64,000 bases of DNA, from assembly GCA_965227945.1 (NCBI GenBank), contig CBDDGQ010000005.1:124001-188000 (forward strand), given 5' to 3'. Origin of the DNA: Azorhizobium sp965227945. Its GTDB lineage: Bacteria; Pseudomonadota; Alphaproteobacteria; Rhizobiales; Xanthobacteraceae. The notes under the pieces were generated by a model, which made no database searches, had not been told where the DNA came from, and saw only the letters and a list, made by a program, of their open reading frames with translations. Below are positions 36,919-47,134 of the stretch, piece by piece (position 1 is the first letter of the stretch; each line of letters opens with the position of its first letter). The position numbers and the translations under genes were made by a program.

Positions 36919-38681
36919 GCCGGCACCAATGCGCCGGGCGCCTTCAGATAGAGATGACGGATGGCGTCCGCCGCCTTGTAGGCCAGAGCCCCGACGGTGC
37001 CGGTGGGGTTGTAGCCGGGATTCTGCGGGAAGGCCGACGCGCCGACCACGAACAGGTTGGGCACGTCCCAGCTTTGCAGATACTTGTTCACGGCGCTGGT
37101 CTTCGGATCCGATCCCATGACGAAACCTCCGACCACGTGGGAGGATTGATACGGCGCCGCATCCCAGGGCCGGTGTCGGGGTTGCTCGACGATCTGGCGC
37201 GCGCCCATGGTCCGGGCGATCTCGCCCACCTTGGCGGTGCAGTAGCCGGCCATCTTCACGTCGTTCTCGGGGAAATCGAAGGTGATCCGCAGCAAGGGCC
37301 GTCCCAGGCGATCCTTGTAGGTGGGATCGAGCGAGAGATAGTTTCCGCGGGTGGCATAGCTGGAGGCTTCGCAGCCGATGGACATGGTGGACAGATAGGA
37401 CCGCACGGTCTGCTTCTTCCAATCGCTGCCCCAGCGCGGCGTGCCCGGGGGCACCGGCCGGCTATTGATCGGGGCCGCACCAATGGGCGTCACCCGGACG
37501 CTGCCGCCGCCGAAAAAGCCCAGGCCGGAATGGTCGAAATTGTCGTTATTGAACTCGTCGATCCCCATCCCCACGGCGCCGCCGCCGATGAAGGGATTGA
37601 AGTTCTTGTCATCATAGAAGAGCTGCACGCTGTTTGCGGTCTGATAGCAATAATTGCGTCCCGTGGTCCCGGTATTCTTGTCCGGGTCATAGGCTTCGCC
37701 CACCCCCGAGAGCAGCATCAGGCGCACGTTTTCGAAGGTGAAGGCCGCGACGACGACAATATCGGCCGGCTGCTCCCATTCCTGTCCCGAGGTGTCGACA
37801 AAGACCACGCCCGTCGCGCGCGTGCCGCTGCTGTCCCGTGTCACCCGCAGGACTTCGGAATTGGTGCGCACGGTAAAGTTGGATTTGCGCATGAGCGCAG
37901 GCAGGATGGCGATGATGGCGCTGGCCTTGGAGTAATTGGCGCAGCCGTAATTGGTGCAGAAACCGCAGAAGGTGCACGCCCCCATGGTGACGCCCAGCGG
38001 GTTGGTGTAGCCCTGGGACAGGAGGGCGGAAGGCACCGGGAAGGGCTTGTAGCCCATCTCCCGCGCCGCCTTGGCAAAGAGCATCGGCGAATAGGGCTGC
38101 TTCAGCGGCGGGTTGGGATAGTCCTCCGAGCGCGGTCCCTCGAACGGGTTTCCCCCCTCCTGGAGAGTGCCATTCAGATTGCCGGCCTTGCCCGAGATGC
38201 CGGCGATGCGGTCGAAGGCGGCATAATGGGGCTCCATCTCGCCCCAGTCGGTGCCCCAGTCCTGGAGCGTCAGCTCGGCCGGCATGGCGCCGGCGCCGTA
38301 TTTCTCCACCAGGTGGCTCTTGAGCCGGAATTCCTGCGGCTGGAAGCGGAAGGTGATGCCGGCCCAATGGTTGCCCGCGCCGCCGGTGCCGTTGCCCGGA
38401 TGGAACGAGCCCCAGCTGCGCATGGGCAAGGCGGTCTGGGCGGTGGTGTTGCGAACGGTGACCGTGTTCTGCACGGTGCGCAGCATCAGCTCCTGGCGCT
38501 GGTTGTAGCGCAACTCGTCGGTGATGGTCTCAATGTTGAAGTCGACGGCGGTGTCGCGCCATGGCCCGCGCTCGATGGCCACCACGTCGAGACCGGCATC
38601 GGTCAGCTCGCTGGCGATGATCGCGCCGGCCCAGCCCAGGCCGACGACGACGACATTCTTGTGGGGCAGCTTGGTTGCCAT
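36915..38681 (-). CDS. GMC-family FAD dehydrogenase large subunit with Fe-S motif
   Basis: 588 residues. The dinucleotide motif VVVGLGWAGAIIASEL is at the N-terminus. GNGTGGAGNHWAGITFR is the flavin-stabilising region. The cysteine set CTFCGFCTNYGC near residue 235 matches the Fe-S-binding motif of bacterial FAD-glucose dehydrogenases. GTVGALAYKAADAIRHL is the C-terminal FAD motif, and a catalytic His likely lies in SSHVVGG. It has no signal peptide and is presumably exported with the Tat small subunit. Substrate could be gluconate, sorbitol, glucose or another polyol. Confidence 0.9.
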   Translation of the reverse strand: MATKLPHKNVVVVGLGWAGAIIASELTDAGLDVVAIERGPWRDTAVDFNIETITDELRYNQRQELMLRTVQNTVTVRNTTAQTALPMRSWGSFHPGNGTGGAGNHWAGITFRFQPQEFRLKSHLVEKYGAGAMPAELTLQDWGTDWGEMEPHYAAFDRIAGISGKAGNLNGTLQEGGNPFEGPRSEDYPNPPLKQPYSPMLFAKAAREMGYKPFPVPSALLSQGYTNPLGVTMGACTFCGFCTNYGCANYSKASAIIAILPALMRKSNFTVRTNSEVLRVTRDSSGTRATGVVFVDTSGQEWEQPADIVVVAAFTFENVRLMLLSGVGEAYDPDKNTGTTGRNYCYQTANSVQLFYDDKNFNPFIGGGAVGMGIDEFNNDNFDHSGLGFFGGGSVRVTPIGAAPINSRPVPPGTPRWGSDWKKQTVRSYLSTMSIGCEASSYATRGNYLSLDPTYKDRLGRPLLRITFDFPENDVKMAGYCTAKVGEIARTMGARQIVEQPRHRPWDAAPYQSSHVVGGFVMGSDPKTSAVNKYLQSWDVPNLFVVGASAFPQNPGYNPTGTVGALAYKAADAIRHLYLKAPGALVPA

Positions 38682-38685
38682 CGGC

Positions 38686-39429
38686 TCAGCTCCTGCGGGC
38701 GGGCTGGAGGCGGCCGCCGATATGGATGGGGGGCAGGTCGAGGGTCTGGTTATGACGCTCGATATAGTCCCGGTAGTCGTAACGGGCGCCGGGAAAGCCG
38801 ATCATCTTCCAGGACACCATCTCGCGGTTGCCGCCATAGATCGGATCCGCGAAGAAGCCTTCCATGGTGTTCTGCAGCACGGTGTCGAAGAACATCCGGC
38901 CGTCGAACCCGGGCAAGGCGATCTTGCCGCCCTCGAGACCTTTCAGCAGCGTGTCGCGCGCGTCGCCGGACAGTTCGGGGAAGCTCTTGCCGCCAGTCTC
39001 GCGGCAGTAGCGCTCAAGCGCGGCGATGCCTCTGCGATAGCGTAATTGCGGCGTGAGGTCCGACTGGTCGCCCTGCGCGGGGGTGCCGTTGAGAAAGGGC
39101 GGCTGCATGTAGAGCCGCGCGGACGTGCCGTAGCTGCCCGCCAACTGGCGGTCGATGAACACCGCGCATCCCGCATCCTTGCCGGACGGGCTCAAGTCGT
39201 CGGCGGGAATGAGCCGCTCCACGATGGCCTCCACCACGCGGGCTTCGGCTGGCGTGAAGAAATACCATCCCCCGGGACCCAGGGTTTCTGGCGGCGAGTC
39301 CGCGAAATTGAACCAGGGAGGCGGGCCTTCGATGATGGCGGCCCGCACGGCGGAGCCTCCGAACAGGACAGCGAGCGCGGTGCTGGTGAGAAAGCCGCGC
39401 CGCGTCATGCTGGCTCTGGATGCGGGCAT
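38686..39429 (-). CDS. Gluconate-2-dehydrogenase subunit 3-family protein (Tat-exported small subunit)
   Basis: 247 residues. A twin-arginine signal, MTRRGFLTSTALAVLFGG, lies near the start, so the folded flavin subunit can be co-exported. The body has FFTPAEARVVEAIVERLIPADD and the late FDTVLQNTMEGFFADPIYGGNREMVSW, both typical of this family. It is the first gene of the operon; GGAGAG precedes the ATG at 39429. The three subunits form a periplasmic quinone-linked dehydrogenase. Confidence 0.9.
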   Translation of the reverse strand: MPASRASMTRRGFLTSTALAVLFGGSAVRAAIIEGPPPWFNFADSPPETLGPGGWYFFTPAEARVVEAIVERLIPADDLSPSGKDAGCAVFIDRQLAGSYGTSARLYMQPPFLNGTPAQGDQSDLTPQLRYRRGIAALERYCRETGGKSFPELSGDARDTLLKGLEGGKIALPGFDGRMFFDTVLQNTMEGFFADPIYGGNREMVSWKMIGFPGARYDYRDYIERHNQTLDLPPIHIGGRLQPARRS

Positions 39430-39946
39430 ATGGTCTCTCCACGCTGGGCTGGCCCGCTGAGCGGGCGCAACGCACCCTCCGGTCGGAGGCGTTCAAGCGC
39501 TGCCGTGAGCTCGACTCCCTGTCGCCTGACATTGTTCCAATGAATTTCTGGAGGCGGCCGCGGCCCTGCACGCAGCGGTCGGAGGCGCAGTCGGCGGTAC
39601 CTCCGGCACAAGACAAGCAACCGGCCCAAACGGAGCCGGATCGCGTCGGGATCGCCGCCGCGCTGACGCTTGGAGATGCCTGAAGGGAACCTGCGCGCAC
39701 CTGTCGCATGGGTGAGAGAAGGTGCTACGGCCTGGGCTTGCGGGACGTCTCTCACAGGCCGGCACTCGCGACCACCGCCGCCGCCTTGCCGCGGGCCGGC
39801 CTCAGCGTGGGGCGGGCGGGGGCACCCCGGCGGATCCGCTCCGCGAGATGCGTTCCGGCTGGACCGCGCCGGCGCGGAACCGCGCGCAGCCCGCCCGCAT
39901 TTCTGTCTGCACCGCCGTGTCGTCGGCGCAAGGAAGGTGCCGCGTG
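39430..39946. other. 517-bp divergent intergenic region
   Basis: Between the GMC dehydrogenase operon and topoisomerase IB. A 13-bp palindrome CATTG-TTC-CAATG is at 39530-39542. Longer GC-rich open frames exist on both strands but none has family features. Confidence 0.4.
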
Positions 39947-40999
39947 ATGTCGTCCCTCGCCCGTCTGGCTCGCAAGTGCAATCTTGTCCTCGTCACGCCG
40001 GAGGCGCTGACCTGGCGCCGGCGCAAAGCGGGGACGGGCTTCTCCTATTGCGATGACACCGGGCGTCCGATCACGGACGCGGACACGCGCAAGCGCCTCG
40101 CGTCGCTGGCCGTGCCGCCGGCCTATACGGATGTGCGCTATGCGGGCGATCCGCGGGCCCACCTGCAGGCGGTGGGCACCGATGCCGCCGGGCGGCTGCA
40201 GTACCGCTATCACGCCGACTGGGAGCATGTGCGGGAGCTGCGCAAGGCCCGGCGCCTGGCGACGCTGGCCGAGGCGCTGCCGAAGCTGCGGCGCGCCATC
40301 GGCCGGCATCTGGCCGTTGCGGAGCCGACCAAGGCGTTCGCGCTGGCCGCGGTGATCGAGCTGGTGGCGCTGACCGCCATCCGGGCCGGCGGCGAGACCT
40401 ATGCCAAGGAACGCGGCACCCGAGGGGCGACCACCTTGCTGAAATCCAACGTGACGATGGAGGGGGAGCACCGCGCCGTCATCCGCTTCAAGGCCAAGGG
40501 CGGCAAAGCGGTGACCAAAGAGATCTGCGAGCCGCGCTATGTGGGCGTGCTGCACCGCCTGCGGGCGCTGCCGGGGCGCCGGCTGTTTCAATATGTCGGC
40601 GCCGATGGGGCGCGCCATGCGGTGCGGGCCAGCGACGTGAACGCCTTCCTGAAGGACATTTCCGGCGCCCCGATCTCGCTGAAGGATTTTCGCACCCTGG
40701 TCGCGTCAGCGGGGGTGCTGGAGGCATTGGCCCAGACCATTCCCGCCGGAAGCGCGCGGGCGCGCCGGGCGCAGGTGCTCGCCGCTGTACAGAGCGCGGC
40801 GGAGGAACTCGCCAACACCCCCGCTGTCTGCCGAAAAAGCTATGTGCATGCCACCGTCGTCACGGCGTTCGAGGATGGCGCGCTGGAGCGCTTCGCCCGG
40901 CTGCTGAAAGGCTGCCGCTCCACCCACAAGCGGGCGGAGGTCCTGGCGCGCATCGTCGCCCGCGCCCGGCTGGACCTGGCGAGCGCCTCTGCCGCTTAG
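39947..40999 (+). CDS. DNA topoisomerase IB (poxvirus-type)
   Basis: 350 residues. The N-terminal domain has SLAVPPAYTDVRYAGDPRAHLQA; the catalytic core has LTAIRAGGETYAKERGT (first Arg), FKAKGGK (Lys), LKDFRTLVAS (second Arg) and NTPAVCRKSYVH, where Tyr is the covalent nucleophile. It relaxes supercoils without ATP. AAGGAAGG lies upstream of the ATG; a GTG directly before it is an alternative. Bacterial IB enzymes are common accessory genes and are often near stress or transfer regions. Confidence 0.93.
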   Translation: MSSLARLARKCNLVLVTPEALTWRRRKAGTGFSYCDDTGRPITDADTRKRLASLAVPPAYTDVRYAGDPRAHLQAVGTDAAGRLQYRYHADWEHVRELRKARRLATLAEALPKLRRAIGRHLAVAEPTKAFALAAVIELVALTAIRAGGETYAKERGTRGATTLLKSNVTMEGEHRAVIRFKAKGGKAVTKEICEPRYVGVLHRLRALPGRRLFQYVGADGARHAVRASDVNAFLKDISGAPISLKDFRTLVASAGVLEALAQTIPAGSARARRAQVLAAVQSAAEELANTPAVCRKSYVHATVVTAFEDGALERFARLLKGCRSTHKRAEVLARIVARARLDLASASAA

Positions 41000-41067
41000 G
41001 AGCAAGGCGATGGGGCGCGGGGGCAGCCAACTCGCGGTCCCCGCGCAGCGGCATCGACGACGTCCGC

Positions 41068-41238
41068 TTACAGGATGGGCGCACCGCCGGTCACCGCGAT
41101 GGTCGCCCCGGAGACATAGCTCGACAACGGATCGGCGAGCATGACGTCAGCGGTCGCAAGCTCTGCGGGCTGTCCCGGCCGGCCCATGGGCACCTGCTCG
41201 CCGAAATGCGCCACCTTTTCCTTCGGCGCGCCGGCCTC
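41068..41238 (-). pseudogene. Remnant of an SDR-family oxidoreductase (C-terminus only)
   Basis: About 57 codons encode EKVAHFGEQVPMGRPGQPAE and end with PLSSYVSGATIAVTGGAPIL, the typical end of a glucose/ribitol-dehydrogenase-like SDR. The LADPLSSYV junction lacks one residue of the usual LAS(S/D)DPLSSYV. No catalytic Ser-Tyr-Lys or cofactor domain is found upstream in any frame, where the neighbouring gene begins. Confidence 0.75.
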
Positions 41239-41360
41239 CTTGTGTCGGGCGCGAGATGGCAGATCACCCACGTCCAAAGCACCGCTTGCGCCGACAAGAT
41301 CGGGCGCGCGCGACAGCTTAGATCCGGGCGAGATCGAACCATCGATCAAGGGGACGAACC

Positions 41361-42008
41361 ATGTCACGACTGGAAATGCTGACGCCGCAGAACAGCGCGA
41401 TCGCGCTGATCGACTATCAGCCGGCCATGTACCAGGGGGTTCAGTCGCACGATCGGCTGGTGACCTTCAACAATGTGCAGATCCTGGCCAAGGGCGCCAA
41501 GCTGTTCAACATCCCCACCGTCATCTCCACGGTGGCGGCGGCGTCCTTCTCGGGCCCCTTCATGCCGGAAGTGACGGATCTGTTTCCCGCGGTCCCGGTG
41601 ATCGACCGCACCTCCATGAATTCCTGGCTGGACGCCAATTTCCGCGCCGCCGTCCACGCCACCGGCCGCAAGAAATTCGTCATCGCCGGCCTGTGGACCG
41701 AGGCCTGCGTCATGTTCCCGGCGCTGGACATGCTGAACGAGGGGTTCGAGATCTACGTGCCCACCGACGCCTGCGGCGACATCTCGCCCGAGGCTCATGA
41801 GCGGGCCGTGGATCGGCTGGTGCAGGCCGGCGCGGTGCCCATCACCTCGCTGCAATATGTCTTCGAGCTGCAGCAGGATTGGGCGCGCAGCGAGACCTAT
41901 GAGGGCGCCATGGACATTCTGCGCGCCCACTCGCCCTATGGCATCCAGGTGCGCTTTTCCAAATGGGCGCTGGGCGAGCACGCCTCGGAAGCCGGCGCGG
42001 CGGCCTGA
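41361..42008 (+). CDS. YcaC-like isochorismatase-family cysteine hydrolase
   Basis: 215 residues. Asp18 in ALIDYQPAMYQGVQSHD and Cys115 in GLWTEACVMFPAL are two members of the catalytic triad. The Lys position seems to be occupied by Arg82 (VIDRTSMNSWLD), as in some YcaC-type proteins. These enzymes hydrolyse amides or related bonds, but most are of unknown substrate. It is convergent with the triple-RidA gene and likely part of the LacI cluster. The ATG at 41361 has GGGG five bases upstream. Confidence 0.8.
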   Translation: MSRLEMLTPQNSAIALIDYQPAMYQGVQSHDRLVTFNNVQILAKGAKLFNIPTVISTVAAASFSGPFMPEVTDLFPAVPVIDRTSMNSWLDANFRAAVHATGRKKFVIAGLWTEACVMFPALDMLNEGFEIYVPTDACGDISPEAHERAVDRLVQAGAVPITSLQYVFELQQDWARSETYEGAMDILRAHSPYGIQVRFSKWALGEHASEAGAAA

Positions 42009-42098
42009 TACCGGGCATCCGGAGCCCCGAACGCAAGGCGGGCGCCGCACCGATTTGGTGCGACGCCCGGGGCGATGTCGCGTGGTAGCGACGGGCGC

Positions 42099-43349
42099 TC
42101 AGCGCACGCCGATCAGGTCGATCTCGATCAAGGTGTCCTTGATCAGCAGGCCGGTGGTGCCCACCGTGGTGCGCGGCGGCGGCACGTCGAAATACTCGCG
42201 CCACACCTCGTCGTAGGCGGCAAAGTCGTTGAGGTCGGTGAGGAAGACCTGCGCCTTCACCACCTGCTGCAAGGACGAGCCGGCGGCTGCGAGGGTGCGC
42301 TTCAGGTTCTCCATGATGAAACGGGTCTGCAGCTTGATGTCCGAGCCGTAATAGGGAAAGGCCGGGTGCTTGCGCGCCTCGGCGGGCACGCCGGTCTTGA
42401 AGTCGCTGGCCAGCTGGCCGGCGGCGAAGACATAGGGGCCGATGACCACGGCTTCGGAATAATTGGCGATGGGCTTGGCATTGGACGAGGTGATGACCTC
42501 GTGGGTCCAACCCGCCTTGGGCACGTAGGCGATCAGGTCGATCTCCACCAGCGTGTCCTTGATGAGCAGGCCGGACGTGCCGACCGTGGTGCGCGGCGGC
42601 GGCACGGGAAAATACGCGCGCCACACCTCGTCGAAGGCGGCAAAGTCCGCCAGATCGGTGAGGAACACCTGTGCCTTCACCACCGCCTCCAGCGAGCTGC
42701 CGGCCGCGGCCAGGGTGCGCTTGAGGTTCTCCATGATATAGCGGGTCTGCAGCTTGATGTCGGAGCCGTAGAACGGAAAGGCCGGGTCGCGCCTGGCCTC
42801 CGGGGCGACGCCGGTCTTGAAGTCGCTGGCCAGCTGGCCGGCGAGGAACAGCAGGCCGCCCGTCTCGGTCGCCTCGGAATAGAAGGCGATGGGCTTGGCA
42901 TTGCCGGAAGTGACGACGGTGTGGGCGCCGCGCTCCGGCGTGTGGGCGATGATATCGATCTCCACCAGCGTGTCCTTGATGAGCAGCCCGGTGGTGCCCA
43001 CGGTGGTGCGCGGCGGCGGCACCGGGAAATAGCTCTTCCACACCTCGTCGAACCCGGCGAAGTCGTTGAGATCGGTGAGAAACACCTGCGCCTTCACCAC
43101 ATCATCCAGGGCGCACCCGGCCGCCGCGAGGGTGCGCTTCAGGTTCTCCATGATGTAGCGGGTCTGCAGCTTGATGTCGGAGCCGTAATAGGGAAACGCC
43201 GGGTGCTTGCGCGCTTCGGCGGGTACGCCGGTGACGAAATCGGTGGCCAGCTGGCCGGCGGGAAACACCAGCCCGTCGGCCAGGCTTGCCTCGCTGTAAT
43301 GCGCCAGCGGCTTGGGGTTGCTGGACGTGATGCGGCGGATCTCGGTCAT
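42099..43349 (-). CDS. Protein of three tandem RidA domains
   Basis: 416 residues made of three RidA/YjgF domains: about 1-139, 140-279 and 280-416. Each has a YSEA start, the AGQLA(T/S)DF strand, YGSDIKLQTR(Y/F)IMENLKRTLAAAG helix and DEVW(K/R)xYF followed by PPPRTTVG. The imine-binding Arg (R114, R253, R393) is kept in all three. RidA proteins normally form homotrimers with sites at subunit interfaces, so one chain could form a whole trimer. They hydrolyse enamines/imines to carbonyl plus ammonia. It is the last gene of the H-M-G-F-binding-protein-RidA operon, after a strong hairpin. Confidence 0.92.
   Translation of the reverse strand: MTEIRRITSSNPKPLAHYSEASLADGLVFPAGQLATDFVTGVPAEARKHPAFPYYGSDIKLQTRYIMENLKRTLAAAGCALDDVVKAQVFLTDLNDFAGFDEVWKSYFPVPPPRTTVGTTGLLIKDTLVEIDIIAHTPERGAHTVVTSGNAKPIAFYSEATETGGLLFLAGQLASDFKTGVAPEARRDPAFPFYGSDIKLQTRYIMENLKRTLAAAGSSLEAVVKAQVFLTDLADFAAFDEVWRAYFPVPPPRTTVGTSGLLIKDTLVEIDLIAYVPKAGWTHEVITSSNAKPIANYSEAVVIGPYVFAAGQLASDFKTGVPAEARKHPAFPYYGSDIKLQTRFIMENLKRTLAAAGSSLQQVVKAQVFLTDLNDFAAYDEVWREYFDVPPPRTTVGTTGLLIKDTLIEIDLIGVR
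42102..43349 (-). repeat. Three ~415-bp tandem repeats encoding RidA domains
   Basis: Units at about 42933-43349, 42513-42932 and 42102-42512, all in frame. DNA identity between copies is high, with long shared stretches across the helix and PPPRTTVG segments, and most differences fall in the linkers and first strands. This points to recent duplication or gene conversion. Confidence 0.85.
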
Positions 43350-43378
43350 GGCGCTCTCCCCTGGCGAAGTGGTGGCAC

Positions 43379-43405
43379 CTCCCGGCGGCGTGGTGCCGCC
43401 GGGAG
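43379..43405 (-). terminator. Strong stem-loop between binding-protein and triple-RidA genes
   Basis: A perfect 11-bp stem CTCCCGGCGGC / GCCGCCGGGAG with a 5-base loop, but no U-tract. It sits after the binding-protein gene and before the RidA gene. It probably stabilises the upstream mRNA or attenuates read-through, parallel to the hairpin at 8119-8143. Confidence 0.5.
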
Positions 43406-43414
43406 CGAGGCTGG

Positions 43415-44560
43415 CTATTGCTGGACGGGGATGTTGCGGGCGTTGGTCTCCTTGCCGGCATCGATCTTGACCACATGGGTCACCAGCAGGGGATCGCCCT
43501 TCTCATCGAACTTGAACGGGCCGCGGGTGCTGGCGAAGTCCACCTTGGCCAGGGCATCGCGCACCGCGGCGCGGTCCGCCTTGCCGGCTTTCTCGATCGC
43601 CAGCAAAGCGATGGTGATGGCGTCATAGGCTTCCGCTGCATAGGCGTCGGGCACCCGGCCATAGGCGGCCTTGAAGGTGTCGATGAAGGTCTTAGCGGCG
43701 GGAATGTCGGCGATCGTGGCGGGGCTGAAGTGGGTGGTGAACATCACCCCATCCACGGCGGGGCCGCCCAGTTCGATGAATTTGGGCGTGGCGACGCCGT
43801 CGGACGCGAAACGGGGCAGGGTGAGGCCCACCTGGGCAAACTGCTTGGCGACCAGCGCGCCTTCGGCGTAGCGGGACCATTCCACCATGGCATCGGCGCC
43901 GCTGGCCTTGATGCGGTTGAGCTGGGCGGTGAAGTCGATATCGCCGCGGGTGTAGCGCTCGTCGGCGACGATCTCGTAGCCATACTTCTCGCCCGCCTTC
44001 TTGAACGCCTCGAAGCCGCCGCGGCCGAAGTCGTCATTCACGTACAGAAAGGCGAACTTCTTGTATTTGGGGAACTTCTCATGGATGAAGTCGACCAGGT
44101 CCGCCACCAGCTTGGTGTCGGGCACGGGCGAGCGGAACACCCATTTGTTGCCCTGGGTGGTGATCTTCTGCGCGGTGCCGGCGACCACGATCTGCGGCAC
44201 TTCCATCTGCTTGGCCACCTGCGAGGCGGCAAGGCTGGCGGGGCTGGAGATGGAGCCGATCATCAGCAGGACGTCATCCTTGGAGATGAGGCGCTTGGCG
44301 GCATTCACCGCCTCTTCCGGCTTGCCCGCATCGTCCGCATAGATCACCTCGATCTGCTGGCCGAGCAGGCCCCCGGCGGCGTTCTTGGCCTTCACCGCCA
44401 GATCGATGGATTCCTTTTCGCTCTGGCCCATGGCGGCGGCATCGCCGGTCATGGGCCCGAACACGCCGATCTTGACCGGCTCCGCCAGTGCCGCGTGGGC
44501 GCCGGTGGCAACAAGCCCTGCGACGAGCAGGGACCGCAACGTTCTGTTCAACTGAGCCAT
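43415..44560 (-). CDS. Periplasmic substrate-binding protein of branched-chain-type ABC importer (LivJ-like)
   Basis: 381 residues. A Sec signal (LNRTLRSLLVAGLVATGAHAALA) is followed by EPVKIGVFGPMTGDAAAMGQ, the LivJ/LivK-type start. The family signature continues with VIYADDAGKPEEAVNAAKRLI and MIGSISSPASLAASQVA. The ligand in this cluster is probably a nitrogen compound that the monooxygenase attacks. It follows livF by 53 bp. Confidence 0.9.
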   Translation of the reverse strand: MAQLNRTLRSLLVAGLVATGAHAALAEPVKIGVFGPMTGDAAAMGQSEKESIDLAVKAKNAAGGLLGQQIEVIYADDAGKPEEAVNAAKRLISKDDVLLMIGSISSPASLAASQVAKQMEVPQIVVAGTAQKITTQGNKWVFRSPVPDTKLVADLVDFIHEKFPKYKKFAFLYVNDDFGRGGFEAFKKAGEKYGYEIVADERYTRGDIDFTAQLNRIKASGADAMVEWSRYAEGALVAKQFAQVGLTLPRFASDGVATPKFIELGGPAVDGVMFTTHFSPATIADIPAAKTFIDTFKAAYGRVPDAYAAEAYDAITIALLAIEKAGKADRAAVRDALAKVDFASTRGPFKFDEKGDPLLVTHVVKIDAGKETNARNIPVQQ

Positions 44561-44613
44561 GGATCAACTCCGGATGGGGGTGAGTGTTGCAGGTCCTCGA
44601 TGGCGAATGGGCC

Positions 44614-45322
44614 CTAGGTCGCCTCGGTTTCTGGTTCTCCGAGATAGCTCGCCCAAACCTTGGGGTGCGCGATCAGTTGCGCGCTCTGGTCGGCCAGGCT
44701 GACCTGCCCGGTCTCCAGCACATAGCCGCGGCTGGCGAGGGTCAGGGCCAGCTCGGCATTCTGCTCCACGAGCAGAATGGTCACGCCTTCGGCGCGGAAA
44801 TGGCCGATGGCCCGTACCACCTCCTCGACGATGATGGGCGCCAGGCCCAGCGAGGGCTCGTCCAGCAGCAGCAAAGTGGGCTGCGCCATCATGGCCCGGC
44901 CGAACGCCAGCATCTGCTGCTCGCCGCCCGACAGGGACCCGCCCATCTGCCGCCGCCGCTCGTGCAGGCGGGGAAACAAGGCATAGACATCACTGCGGAT
45001 GCGCCGCGCCCTGGTGGCGGCGCGGGGCGCATAGGCGCCGACGTCCAGATTCTGCTCCACGCTCAGGCGCGGGAAGATCCGCCGGCCTTCGGGCACATGC
45101 ACGATGCCGCGATCGACAATCGCCTCCGGGCGCAGGCCGGCGATGGACTCGCCGAGATACTCGATGCGGCCGCCGGAGGGGCGCACCAGGCCGGAGATGG
45201 CCTTCAGCGTGGTGGACTTGCCGGCGCCGTTGGAGCCCACCAGCGCCACCGTTTCGCCGGCCTCCACCTGCAGGTCGATGCCGCGCAGCCCGGCGACCGG
45301 TCCGTAGTTCACCGCGAGCGCG

Positions 45323-45336
<14 letters not shown>
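44614..45336 (-). CDS. livF: Branched-chain-type ABC transporter ATPase, LivF
   Basis: 240 residues; the ATG at 45336 overlaps livG by 14 bp. Walker A GSNGAGKST, signature SLSGGEQQMLAFGRAM, Walker B LLLLDEPSLGLAP and ILLVEQNAE are present. It is the fourth gene of the second branched-chain-type importer. Confidence 0.9.
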
Positions 45337-46143
<807 letters not shown>

Positions 46144-46144
<1 letters not shown>

Positions 46145-47127
46145 CAGCCGGCCCCCCTCGGCTTGGTGGCCCGCACCCGCAGGGCGGCGAACTGGCGGGC
46201 GACCTTGGCGGCGGCCAGCGAGGCGAGGCCGACGATGCCCAGATTGCCCGCCGCCATCAGGCCGATGACCGCCAGGCCGAACAGGATCATGCGCATTTCA
46301 CCGGAGGACCGCAGATACTCCGGCAGCAGCACCACCACGAACGCGCCCACCACTGCGCCGGGCAGGCTGCTGAGCCCGCCGATCACCGCCATGATCATGA
46401 TCTCGATGGACTTGTTGAAGGTGAAATCGCTGGGGCTGAGATAGCGCGAGTGATAGGCAAACAGTCCGCCCGCCACCCCGGCGGTGAAGGCCGCCGCCAG
46501 GAAGCACTTGCTCTTGGCGCGGGCGAGACGGATGCCGCTGGCGCGGGCCGCTTCCTCGTCCTGGGCCAGCGCCGACAGCGCGCGGCCGAAGCGCGACTGG
46601 CCGATGCGGTCGATGGCGATGAATACCGCGATCAGGATGACCAGGCAGACCCAATAGAACGGCCGGTCGCCGGCCATCGAAAACCCGAGGATGGTGGGGT
46701 TGGGAATGTCCATCAGGCCGAGGCTGCCGCCGGTCAGCCACTCCTCATTGAGCAGCACCAGATGTACGATGATGCTGAAGCCGAGGGTGGCCACCGCCAG
46801 GCTGGTGCCCTTCAGCCGCACGATGGGCACCAGCAGCAGGCTGGCGGCGGCGGCGGCAAGGCCGCCCAGCAGCAAGGTGGCGAGGAAGGGCACGCCATAG
46901 CTGGCGGCCAGCGACCCGGCCACATAGGCGCCGATGCCATAGAAGGCGCCCTGGCCGAGGGACAAAAGGCCGGCCATGCCCAGCAGCAGTTGCATGCCCA
47001 GCGCCAGGATGGCGGCGATCAGGCCCAGGCTGAAGATATGCAGCCAATAGGCATTGTGCTCCACCAGGGGCACGGCGGCGAGGGCGAGGGCGGCAAGGAG
47101 GCGCAGATGGGTGCGGTTCACGGTCAT
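46144..47127 (-). CDS. livM: Branched-chain-type ABC transporter permease, LivM
   Basis: 327 residues with many membrane segments and MAGLLSLGQGAFYGIGAYVAG, the LivM hallmark. The end has a short basic tail (RATKPRGAG). It starts 7 bp after livH and overlaps livG by one base. Confidence 0.9.
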
Positions 47128-47134
47128 GCCGGCC

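Noticed and set aside
39420..39683. 87-codon frame upstream of topoisomerase IB
   Set aside because: It overlaps the dehydrogenase start region and gives a biased Arg/Pro/Ala translation without a domain.
42102..43349. Repeats considered as a CRISPR or intergenic repeat array
   Set aside because: They are long, in frame, and encode RidA domains with all key residues.
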